Shown here in pieces: positions 34,723 through 46,800 of a stretch of DNA of 64,000 bases. Origin of the DNA: Typha latifolia (lineage: Eukaryota; Streptophyta; Magnoliopsida; Poales; Typhaceae); contig CM034111.1 in the NCBI GenBank assembly GCA_019914945.1, positions 8,867,496-8,931,495 of the forward strand, in the 5' to 3' direction. Each line of letters starts with the position of its first letter. The first letter of the stretch is position 1. The translations under genes were made by a program, and so were the position numbers. The notes under the pieces are model-generated. The model searched no databases and had not been told where the DNA came from. It saw only the letters and a list, made by a program, of their open reading frames with translations.

Positions 34723-35151
34723 ATGATAGTCTCCATATTTCCTCTAGTACTAAGAGATGAAGCACTGGATCAAGTAAGGGTAGTTAGAGGTTCATCCTCT
34801 TCTGTGGGACAGGGCCTTCCAAGTAACTCTAAACCAATACATGAGCTGTTCAAATATAAATTGGAGAAGATCCAGCATGAACGTGAGGTAAATAAAGAAG
34901 GGCAAGTAAAAGGATGCTTTCAACTAACTTATGAACTCTCGGACTTGGATGGCGACAAACTCTGCTTTCTTGCCGATGTTTTCAATGATGCAGGTTGTAG
35001 GTCAATTTGGAAGGGACTCTATATTGCTCATGTACGCAATAAATGGGTACACATCAAAATGGGACGGGAAATTATGCCACAAAAACCTTATAATGTCAAG
35101 CCTATAATCGCGAGAAATCTAGATAGAGAGTTTGATAAATACTTTGATTAA
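34723..35151 (+). pseudogene. Unassigned ORF downstream of the MYB-like remnant
   Basis: A 142-codon ORF contains KPIHELFKYKLEKIQHEREV and then ELSDLDGDKLCFLADVFNDA. The position after a MYB/SANT-like domain and the Leu-rich C-terminal pattern suggest it is the other half of the same broken gene. I do not recognise the family with confidence. It ends 129 bp before a hAT-type MITE. Confidence 0.35.
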
Positions 35152-35279
35152 GTTCGTACTCATGTCGTAGTTTATGACATGATTGACTAAAAACAATTTT
35201 GTTAATAGTTTCTTTCCATAATATGCCAGCTTTAGGAAGAGTTGTACCTCTGTATGCTTGCAATGGCATGCATTGGCAC

Positions 35280-35843
35280 TAGGGGTGAAAACGGGTCAGA
35301 TTAACTTCGACCTGACCCGCTATCTGACCCAATTTGGATTGGATTCGGATAAAAAATTCATATCAGATTTGGATATGGATTCGGATACGGATATAATCTT
35401 TGAAAAAAAAAACTCGGATACGGATTCATATACGAGTCGAATATAATTTTCAGATTCGGATACGGATATCGGATATTTGTTTACCCGCATATTTTTTAAA
35501 ATAATTTACAATTTTTAGTTTGGTTATTTAAATAGTGAATATTGATATTGTTACTAATGATGTGTTATATATTATTTGTAGAGATTAATTCTTCTAATTT
35601 TATATGAATTTGACATACAAAAAATTTATTTTTTTAAACTCTTAATTTTTTGTATTAATTATGTCTAAATAAAAGGTTATAATTCATTTAAGATTCAATC
35701 AAGATCCATTTAAGATCCAATCTTCTATTCGAAAATTATTTGTATCAGTTTAGTTATGATATGGTTTTAAATTTTATTATCCATCTAATATCCGAATCCG
35801 GATATAAGTTGAGCACTATCCGTCCGATCCGTTTTCACCCCTA
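35280..35843. mobile_element. hAT-type MITE 'TAGGGGTGAAAAC' family, copy 1
   Basis: The termini TAGGGGTGAAAACGG and CCGTTTTCACCCCTA are perfect inverted repeats. Flanks attggcac (35272-35279) and attagcat (35844-35851) match at 6 of 8. Subterminal regions are rich in GGATTCGGAT/ATCCGAATCC phrases and the core is AT-rich. A second copy in the opposite orientation lies at 43246-43700. Confidence 0.85.
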
Positions 35844-35859
35844 ATTAGCATATAGTTGG

Positions 35860-35945
35860 CACGCACTGGTACGCACTAGTATGCACTTATACGCACTGGT
35901 ATATATATCTCCATACTGGCACATATAAGCCCGCACTAGCACACA
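35860..35945 (+). repeat. Short tandem motif array (GCACTGGTAC-like)
   Basis: About six imperfect copies of a 10-12-bp motif (ggcacgcact, ggtacgcact, agtatgcact, tatacgcact). It starts right after the MITE's target duplication. Confidence 0.6.
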
Positions 35946-36309
35946 TATCTAATATTGAGTATAAACTTATTCTTCTTACTTTGGTGAATGATCTATTATG
36001 ATCTATTATTGACTTATTTTTAAGTATTTGTTGTTATCGGTATAATGTGAAACTTATGTGGAACTCATTGATGTTGACTATTTCATGTCTTAAACTTCTG
36101 TTGTTTGTGGAACTTAGATTAATGTCGACTATTTGTTTGATGTCTATGGTATTTGTATTATGTTGTCTTGCACAATATGTAACATTAATTATGTGAATCG
36201 TTCTATATAATTGCTTTCTATAATATGTTAAAGCACTATACCTTTTTACTTCTATTTGTTATAGTTGCACTCTTTTAAATTATATGTTATCATGTCAATC
36301 AGTACATTT

Positions 36310-36515
36310 TTTTAATATATCCACTGTAGCGTGGTACAATGCATGGATATTTACCCCCAGTGTGCTGTACTATGTGGATATTTACTTGGCACTACATTGT
36401 AATGCATGGATATTTACCCTGCAATATGCTGTAATGCATTGATTTTTATCTCGCATTACGTTGTAATGCGTAGATATTTACTCTATGCTATGCTGTAATG
36501 CGTGGATATATCCCT
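36310..36515 (+). repeat. Minisatellite, five to six degenerate 34-40-bp units
   Basis: The repeated phrase is GCTGTAATGCRTGGATATTTAC, with variants at about 36315, 36355, 36390, 36425, 36460 and 36490. No ORF is seen. Unit length varies, so it is old. Confidence 0.75.
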
Positions 36516-39500
36516 ATACAAATATCTAGCATACATAAATTAAAAGCAACCCCAAAAAATGTAATTGTAGCTGGAAAGAAATTAATAAAAAAAAAGTAAA
36601 CTTTATTACACAAATATAAAAATAAATTGTTTCATGTCACTTTACAAATAGTTACTAAAAAACATTAAAAAATATAATTGTCCCTATTCATTAATTAGTT
36701 TTTAAGAACCCATCCTCCACAATTTGTATAGCATATTTAATTTGCAACCGCTTCATATCCTTCTATGCAAATACAGTAATAGGTATGGATCGTTGAATAC
36801 GATCTACATATTCAAGTAAAAAGATGCTGCAACCAATGAAGTGTTGCCGTGAAATGTGAGAGATAAAATTACTTCACATCCACTTCTATTTACCACCCCA
36901 TTATCATATATGTATTTCTCCTCATTCTTTAGATAATTTATAACCCATTTTCTTTGATTTTATGAAACTTAGATTAGTCATAGTTAGTAAAATAATAAAA
37001 TTGATATATACAATATAGGAATATTAACCCATCTGTTATGACTTGCTATAATATCCATCTGCCAAGGTAAAAGTGTAATGATATTGCAAGCCCATCATAA
37101 GATCAACAATTAAAAGGTGTCAATGTATAGATGTATTCAACAGAATTATTCAAAAGTTCATGCCATGAGATGAAGTCTTCTTAAATGTGCCATACTTAAT
37201 TTGATGAATGATTCAGAGCCATCCTTCATGGTTCTCTGCATATCAGCATCAACAAAACTATGTGAAACATTCCATGTACAATGTTCAATGTGTATTAAAT
37301 AAATTATTGAATGAGCATATATGGATTCAGTGTCAAGTGCAGCACGTTTCATGAACATATGTTGATGGATATTGGTCACATCATCGACTAGCTTTCCTCC
37401 AGTTATTAACTCTATTATGTGATCTCTACATGTAAGAACTGTGTCGTCTTTCTAAATAACAAATGAACTATAAAATTCATATTAAAAATGATAATGTTTG
37501 ATGAAATACATAAATAAAGCAAAATATGTCACAAAAAATATTTGCATAAGTCCATGCTGCCACACAATACAACATAATTAAAGGACATAAGTCCACACTG
37601 GCACACAACTTAACATGCACTTCAATTACAAAAGCAACGTAAACATTGGAATTAATATAAATATTGAAATAATAATAAGGTGCAAATGTAAATATGAACA
37701 AAAATGACTTACTCATCCTACAAATCTAGAGTTTTTATAATAATGATTCTCTCATGCTAGGTTATTACTTTTTTTGTCGTCGATACAAATATTTGCTTTA
37801 TTTTAGGCTTTACAGGTGAGATGTCTTGTGAGTCTACAAAAATTAGTTCATCTTCTTCTTGACTGGAGGTTTGATTTTCTATTTGTTCATATACCTTGTC
37901 AATAATATGACGAACTGGGCTTATAATAAAAATGAAAAGAGAAATTCTAAAACTAATAAACCATCATATTTTTACTCAAATGGATTTTAGTTAGATAAAT
38001 ACTAATTTTATAATACCTAAATATTTTCAGATCTCAAACCCCCTTTTTGAATTCTGTTAGCAATTAGTTGACACTCGATTGATAGATGTGAGAGATACGT
38101 GGTTTGTGCCTTCTGATCAGACTGTGAGTAATCTTACCTCCTAGAGAGCTTTACATATTATGATATATTATATATTATGTATACACATTTTGTTTTAACC
38201 TCCAGTATGATATGATCCTATATAAAGAGAATTATAGTTGAGCATATTTTATTATTTAGTTGATTAGACTGGTCTTGGATATGAATATGCTGATAATATA
38301 TAGATATGACCATAGATGAATAGATTATTTATATTTTATGTCGAATTGATCTTTAGCATAAGTATGCATGTGAGAGATATATAGTTAGAGGCTGCATTGC
38401 ATCACATTTCTCTTGGATTCTTTATTACCTAAATTTCTAATATACATGACTTGTTATATTACTGGATAAAACGCATATGATCAATCATTTGAAAGGAAAA
38501 CATGAAATCTAATTGATAGAATAATTGATAAAAAGCGTAAGAATACCCGAGTGGGCACGAAGGTTAGGACATGCTTCATGGATGATTGATCACTTAATAT
38601 ATTTGCAATCTTATGGACTTACATTTGAGGTCATTAGTCTGTATGCATAGTAGATATTCGGACACATGTCATTCATTAGGGCATATGTGGTAAGTTATCT
38701 CCATGTAGTTTCTATCAGCTAGAAAGGTACCCCAGTCTGGATGGATGTTAATACCCTTAGTAAATGGTAGAGTATGATGATGAGACAGGGTTTCGATTGT
38801 GGACCGTGCATGGTGGTCTAGTATAATGATGTTATTCAGAGATAATATTAATGATTGAGATATTGAGAAATGTATATGATTCTATTATTATTTGATATAT
38901 GTGGTATTTGATTGGTCATTATGTTTCATTATTGTTGCATTTGATATCATAGCATAGTCATAGTCGGCGTTCATTATATGTATTATATTTGAGAAAGTTA
39001 TGATGATGGTAAGACTAGAGATTTGTTCATATATTATCAAGAATTATATACTTGATCAGTTTCGACATGATATCTATCATACATATGTGTAGTATTGATG
39101 ATACATTTATATACTCATTCATGACATGATGTTTATTTCTAATTTATATTATCTAGTATATACTGTTTAACATCACTAATTCAAACCATTCGCTAAACTT
39201 TTAGTTTATGAATCTCTTTATTTTCTTTTCTAGCCTATCCCTAGATATGAGGCACCTGATAACAATTTGAGATATCATGAAAATAAGCAATTTAGAGCAA
39301 AGATGAGATGTGTTAGACATAAGATATTATAGAAGGTAGCTTATTTAGAAACTGAGTTGTACCGATGGATAATTTTATATTCCATTATATTAGTCCATGT
39401 TTTGTAGAATACGAAATGTACATGTTAGACGGTATTATATTCATTATATTTATTGTATCTTGATGGTTTGTCATGACATGTATGAGTCTTACCAAATTAT

Positions 39501-40850
39501 GTAGTAGTCTAGGACAATATTTGTGGATTTGTATATTGATATGTAAACATGTTTATCTGGATGATAACATAATTTATCTTGAGATGGATTATGTAAACAT
39601 ATGTACATATTTGGTGTGTAATGGGCCCCACCCGTACTTGTCGCGTGCGCCACAGTTGCTGTGTGGGCGAGCACTTGCCTGTGATTTGAATTTTTTTTAG
39701 ATTTCATATTTATAATAATTGACCGTGGAGAATACTAATGATATGGTGTATTTCTAGAGACATATTAAGCAAAATATAGAATCAAATAATAACAATTTAT
39801 ACGGTAAAGTGTGAATGATAATAAAGACATTATATTCACACTATATGATTAATGAGTTGATATTGCATGAAACTTATCAAGGTCTTCTTCTACCCCTAAA
39901 TTAAAATGCGAATATTAAAGCATATCACATATTCCTAACACTGAGACTATATAACAGAAACTCTGTTCCGCTGTCTTGCACACATCCCACAAGTCAATTA
40001 TATATACATATATATAGAGAGAGAGATAGAGAGAGAGAGAGACGAACATAGTAATTATTGTAGGAATATTGATGTCTTAAAATTTAAACTGGCCACTGCA
40101 TGAAGATATTTGCAAGGTACTTCTTTTGACAAAATAAGAACAGTTCTTGCATGATTTGAATCACAGAGAAGCTTGTTTTATAAAACGTTGTCGTTCTAGT
40201 GCTCAGGATCACCAACTTCTGTGCTTAATAAGTTCTTGTTTGTTGAGGTTATTGATGGCTGATCACTAGTTGTGGGGGATTGTAGATTAGTAGCAGGATT
40301 GAATTATCTTTCAAAATGATTTTTGACTTAATAATATCTTTCTGGAAGAGATTTATGAAAGCAAGCATGTTGCCCGACCTTAAAAAGAATTCAAATGCAT
40401 CTATGAATTGATATTTAATTAATATATATTTAACCAATCAAAGAAGTCAACTTCAAAATGAATATTTATGTAGGGGACCTTTCAATGTCCTGCCTTAACA
40501 CAAAAATGCCTCTATCTACAAAAAGATTTCAGTAAAATTTGATAGAAAACTTCAACTTCCAACTCCAAGTGGACAAAAATTGGCTTGAAATGAACTCTCC
40601 GAAACCTACTCCGTCATTAGAGTCGTGACCTCAGTAGGGCTTTAAAAATGTCAAACTTCTTTTCTTTATACCTGCAATACCAAAGAAAAAGCAAGGGAAG
40701 CACATCAAAACCAACATTTCCAATAAAAGCAAAGAAACCGGTGGTAGGCTCGACTTTTTGAATATCAACATGCGTCAAAGGAGAAACCTGGCATGGTCAT
40801 CAAACTGAAACAAGTAGAATGATTGCTTCATTGTTACACATCACAAAAGC
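36516..40850. other. Long non-coding interval downstream of the TEX10-like gene
   Basis: It is AT-rich with no convincing gene. The small ORF on - at 37158-37379 is unrecognised. The stretch 38040-39700 has the look of retrotransposon LTR sequence (GAGACAGGGTTTCGATTGTG, GGCCCCACCCGTACTTG), but no paired LTR is seen in the window. A GA/TA microsatellite lies at about 40010-40042. Confidence 0.4.
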
Positions 40851-40855
40851 ACTTC

Positions 40856-43800
40856 TTAGTAAACTCCTTCCAGCTCACTTGTATCATAACATTGCATTTC
40901 GCATACTCTAGTCTTCAGTTGGTCAAATGCCTTCTGTATTTTATATTTTTCTTCAAATGTCACGTCAGACCTATTAGAGTCCTGCATTAGGTACTCAAAA
41001 AAAAAATTTGACTGAATCAGTCTATATCTAGGATAAGTTAATTTTGATCAAGAGTAAAAGGAGTTAATTTTAGTTAGATTATGAAACAGTGAGCGAGCGA
41101 AATTTCTAGTCGACATGAGTGTAATGATGTGTATGCAAATTCAAAAAATGCAGAACATAATAAAATCGCAATAACCAAGTACTGCAAAATACAATAACCA
41201 ACTTTATAAAAATAGTCATGATCTTTACAGTTCTAGCTAAATTTAGCATATATTTTCACTAGTTCTTTCATCCCTAAGAGGGCACTATGACATATACTAT
41301 ATAAGAAAATAATATTCAACAAACTCGTAATTCTAATTTTACTTCTTACCAGCAATTGTCGTATGTTGTGCAGGATATTTCCGATATCCAATTTACTCAA
41401 ACGAAGATTTACAAGGAGTCTCACATCATTAAGCAGACACATACATATGAATATATAACTGATTGCACGAATGCGAGCTGATGGCTCCAGTGTATATTTA
41501 CTATCAAACCGAGATGGAAATGAGGAGCTCCATTCCATTATGATTGAATCAAGAAACTCAAAGACAAAATGTAAAAGCTTATGATTTTCACGAAGTAGCA
41601 GAAAACACGGCCAAATATCCTTCCCAAGTATTTTGATCTCATCAGATTGAATAGCCATGTCAATGTCTTCTGGCATATACTGCATCAAGGCAACAAAACA
41701 AGAGGTTAGAAAATGTCATAGTAAAAAAATGGCACAAAGAAAGCTTCAACTGAGCTAGTAGTTGGACATGCTTAGAAAGTAATAACGAAAGAAAAATATA
41801 TAAGGAGCTTCTCATTATTTACAAGAAATATTTTGCTAATGAAATAAGCATTGGCAGGATACAATACAACTGCTGTATCAATGTTGATTATTATATTGCT
41901 AGTGTAAAGCATGATGTTCATAGCCTCATACAACGATGCCGGTAGAGAAGCTAGTTTAAATAGTCATACCAAAGTCTATGAAGGTGCACCTTAGTATAAT
42001 TACAAGCATTTTGCCATGATAGAACTAATAGAAAAGGTATCAAAAGTAGAGTAATTTGAAACTGCAAATCATATATATATAGGAATAATTACACTTACAT
42101 CATCTGAACTATTACCATTTTCCACATACCTTCCATGAATTTTTTCTTTTGTGACACATAATCCCTTAAACTATTATAATAATCTTACCCTTACCCCCTT
42201 CCCCTAACCCTCCGACATTTTGTAAACGGAAAAGCTAAAAAGACTAAGATACCGCCATAAGAAGGAAAGGGTATTTTAGTAAATTAAAATTTATTTTCTC
42301 TCCTCTAGAAACATAAAGGTAAACATGTTATATGGTTACTCGTGTGACTTATATGTGACAACTTATGGACGTAAAAAGTAATTGAAACTTAATGGAAAGG
42401 GCGTTTGAAATATTTGTAATAGTTTAGGGAGCCTATGTGTCACAAAAGAGCTCAAAGAAGTATGTAAAAATAGTGATAGTTTAGGAGGTCTAAGTATAAT
42501 TAACCCATATAAATGTGTGTAGTGTGTGTAGTACATGATTTGTTGCCTTACCACGAGTCCTTACGACACTCAATCAGCATAGCACAGGGCTTTGTTGCCT
42601 CATCGCTATGTCAACATGTGAGACAAAGTAAATTCGATAGATGGACATTAGATAGGAATAGTGGAATACTAACTAGATTTGAATCAAGCAGGACTCCTAA
42701 AATTGACTTCAAATAGTTCATGCTTGATACTTCACGATTGTCTAACTAGATCAAGCAAAGAGTTGGGAATCATAGCCTATCTCTCAGCTAATTTTCAACT
42801 CTTTTTAATTTTCTTTTAAAAAGAAATAACCTCACCCACACACAGAGTGCACATATACACAAAAAAATCATGACAATGAGATGGCAATCATAAAAATAGA
42901 TGGTCTTGCAACTCAACCATGCATTCCAGGAACACCTCGAACACTAAGCTTGAGCTTGATTAATCAATGTTGCAATCTTACTCTGAACCAAAGAGCATTA
43001 AAACAAGACCAATTGAACCATTTTCGGCCAGTCCAATCATCCAGCACTCGAACCCAAAGAACATAATCCTAAAAAAGTTGATGAAGATATTCAACCGATC
43101 AAACCTTTGCCCACTGACTGGACAAGTCTGGGGTTGTCTTTATCTAAAATTCTAACAATAACCTTAAATTTGATACAAACTTTATAGGGCCATCCATTAC
43201 ATTAGATCATCATAATTTTGACAAAATAAAAGCACTCAAGAGTAGGGGTGAAAATGGATCGGATAAGGATCGGATAGTGCTTAACCTATATTCGGATCCA
43301 TATTTTTAGTCTGAATACAAATTCGGATACAGATATTGGATGGATAGCAAAATTTAAAGTAATATCCTAACTAAACATATACGGATAATTTTCGGATAGA
43401 GGATTGGATCTTAAACGGATATTGATTGAATTTAAAAGAATTATAATATTTTATTTAGATATAATTAACACAAAAATATTAAGAGTTTTACAACAAATAA
43501 ATTTTTTGTATGTCAAATATGTAAAATTAAAGAAATTAATCTCTATAAATAATATATAACGCATTATTAGTAACAATATTAATATTTATTATTTAAATAA
43601 GCAAACTAAAAACTATAAATTATTCAAAAAAATATGCAGGTAAACTGATATCCGATATCCATATCCGAATCTGAAAAATATATCCGACCCATATCCTAGA
43701 CTAGAAAAATAAGATGTGTATTATTAAAGTAAAAATATGCTACAAATTACAAACTGCCAAAAAATTTAGTAAACTAAATGATGATAATAGAAGTCAGATC

Positions 43801-46800
43801 ACTATTCTAACAGGTATCATTGTCTGCAAATTTTCAAGAATATTGACAGCATAAGGAGAATTGATACATACAAAAGCAGCATCAACCATGTAGCCAGATA
43901 TCTGCTTGCTAAGCTCGCGGATATTCTCATCTGAGATTCTTGTAGTATGGCAATCAAGTTTAATAATTGTTGCCAGCAATCCCCATGTGTTCTCTAGAGG
44001 TGGCTTTTTTGACTGCAAGAAAAAAAAGGAAAATATTATAAAGAAGCATCCCAAATTAGCAGAGCAAACCATCATAGACATTCTTCCTGACGGTTCTTTC
44101 TGAGAATCTAAAGACTAAAAAGTAAACTTAATGAGCCCAACAAAACAAGTTTTGATTACATACAAACTCATCAATTATTACATTCCACAGCTCCTGCAGA
44201 ATCACTGGCCCAATGTGTGGCCCATGACGCATTTGAAACGGGAGAAAATCTAAAATCTTGTGCAATACTTTCTTATAAAGCCAGGAATTTGAGACACTCC
44301 GATCTTTCTCCCCGAAAAAAGTATTTTCTGAATGGAAAACAAAATTTAAATTACAGGTGTTCGAATAGAAAGAAACACATTTACTTCTTTTATATCTATA
44401 TTAGGAAATAACCTAGTATAAGAAATAAATCCAGAAAAGACTGAAGAAATGAAAAGAAATCCAGAAAGCATATGCATTGTGGTATGGAAAATTTTTGACA
44501 AGATAAAATAATAGAAAAGAAAATAATCCACACTTCACAAAGTCACACAGGACTCTGCTGAATCTTCACCCCAGTAGTGGCACCAGAGTTTTCAAAGGCA
44601 ACTTTTAGCCATACCCTAACACAATAAATTATCGATCTAATCTCCAGGATGTAGATGAAATACTAATATTAGTACCATCATTACTGCAGAAAAATTGGAG
44701 GAGCCAATCATTTAAAAGTGCAGGAAGAAAGGCTTCTATAACAACAGTTAGTCTTTCAAGAGCAATAAATGATATGTTCTGCATGCAATAACCATGATCA
44801 AAAGGTAACCATTAAAACATCTGATAACATCAAAAAGTTGGTAATGGTAGTAGTGCACTGTGACCACTATATAGGCACGTATCCTCAGAAATTCCATCTT
44901 ATAAAGATGCAAATTATATTGGTTAATAATTGGTTTATGCTCTCCAAAATATATTATAGATTTTGTCAAAATAAAATCTAAGAAATGACCTTGTGTATCT
45001 CACTGTTGAGAAAGCTGAATGATCTTGTTACTCGCGAATATATCACTGGTCCATACGAGAACAAAGAGATCTCATACAAAAGGTGCCTCACATGAGAAAA
45101 TGCTAGGTGTGTCAAACACATAAGCTATCATTGTCTCCAATACAATGATCGAAGGCAATTGAACTAATTTATGCTAACAACCAACTGAGCTCAAACATCC
45201 AGACTTATATATGCTTCTATTTGTGCCAATTACATATAGTATGTAGTAACACAGGCTTGAAGACAACGCAAGTAGCTGTACCAATTATGGTACAAATATA
45301 TCAGGATATATATATAATAAGAGAGGTCTAGAACTCGATCAAAAGAGTAGGTTATGCAGTTGCTACACAGTTAAATAATAAATTATTTTTCAGACAACAA
45401 TACTTCATATCATTTCTTATAGGTTAGATTTAAATAGTTCAAGAGAAAATTGATGGAAATTAAAACCTATTCCACTATAACAACCAAAAGGAACAATAGA
45501 AAATCAAAATGGTCAAGAGATTACCAGGATGAACATGAAATCGTGCTATTAAAGCAAGCAAGAAACTAAGCAGATCTGCAATCTGCACTATGCCCGTGTT
45601 ATATGATCTTTGTAGATCACCTATTATATTGAGCAAAAGTTGGGGATTTAAATCACCACCTGCATTAAGACATGGTCAAGAAATTATGAGAAATAGAAAA
45701 CTCAGATATTAAAGTGGCTTCCACCCACTAGAGAAAATTAACTGATAAGATCTTCCTACTTCTTTCTATAAGTTCATCAACTTTCAGACAAGCAAATCAA
45801 TCTTGTCCTACTATTGGCATGAAAAACTATAGCTGTCATATACTTTACCAAGGAAATGCTAAAAAGAGAAAAAGAAAAGAAGCTAATGAACAGAAAAAAA
45901 CATACAAACATAAAGTGGGTGAAAGCAAGTCCAATCACTAAAATCTGATTCTGGGGCACACTAATTGAATTCTATATAGCTTGTCACATCTTCAAGTTCA
46001 AAGCTTTCAATGGATAAATTGAACCCCTCAGCCAGAGATTAGTGAAACAACATGCAATGTGTAAAAGTAAGAATATGAATCATCGCCAAGGCATAAAAGA
46101 GTTTAAAGCTAAATATTGTAGAGATATTTAATTCAAATTGGATGACATAACTGTGTTAATTCAAATTAGATCAACATATAGATGTAGATATGCCTGAATG
46201 ATATACCAATTAAACTCCAATTTGATAACTGCCCTGCTTTTCTTTTTTTTTGAGTTTTCATCATGGTTCCTAGTTTCGGCCGATTCCGCCCGAGACGAGC
46301 ATGAGTAAGAGAGAAAGAAAGGGAAAAGAGAGAGAGAAAGAGAGGGAGCAAGAGAGGGAAAGAGAGGGAGGAAGAGAGAGAGAAAGAGATGGAGCAAGAG
46401 AGAGGGAAAAAAGAGAGGGAAAGAGAGAGAGAGGGAGAAAGAGAGAGAGTTTGTGGGTTGCAACAGTAAGAGGGAGAGGGAAGAGAAGAGAGAGGGGGAA
46501 GAGGAGAGAGACGTGGAGAAAAAAAAATAAAAAACTATGTTAAAGAGGGAAAGAGGTGGTAGTCGGTGAAGGAGAGGGAGAGTTTTTTAAGGGAGAGAGT
46601 TAGTAGGAGAGAGAGAGAGAGAGAGAGAGAGTCGGAGAGAGAGTTAGGGAGAGAGTTTGATAAGAGAGAGTTAGAGAGAGAGAGAGAGAGTTTGATAAGA
46701 GAGAGTTAGTGAGAGTGAGAGAGAGAGAGAGAGAGTTTGATAAGAGAGAATTAGTGGGAGAGAGTAAGAATTATTTTTAATTTGTGTGGGAGAGAGAGTG

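Noticed and set aside
37158..37379. 73-codon ORF on - possibly from a transposon protease
   Set aside because: A faint resemblance to Ulp1-like domains could not be supported by catalytic residues.
38040..39700. Suspected gypsy LTR
   Set aside because: Some phrases look LTR-like, but no second copy, primer site or target duplication is in the window.
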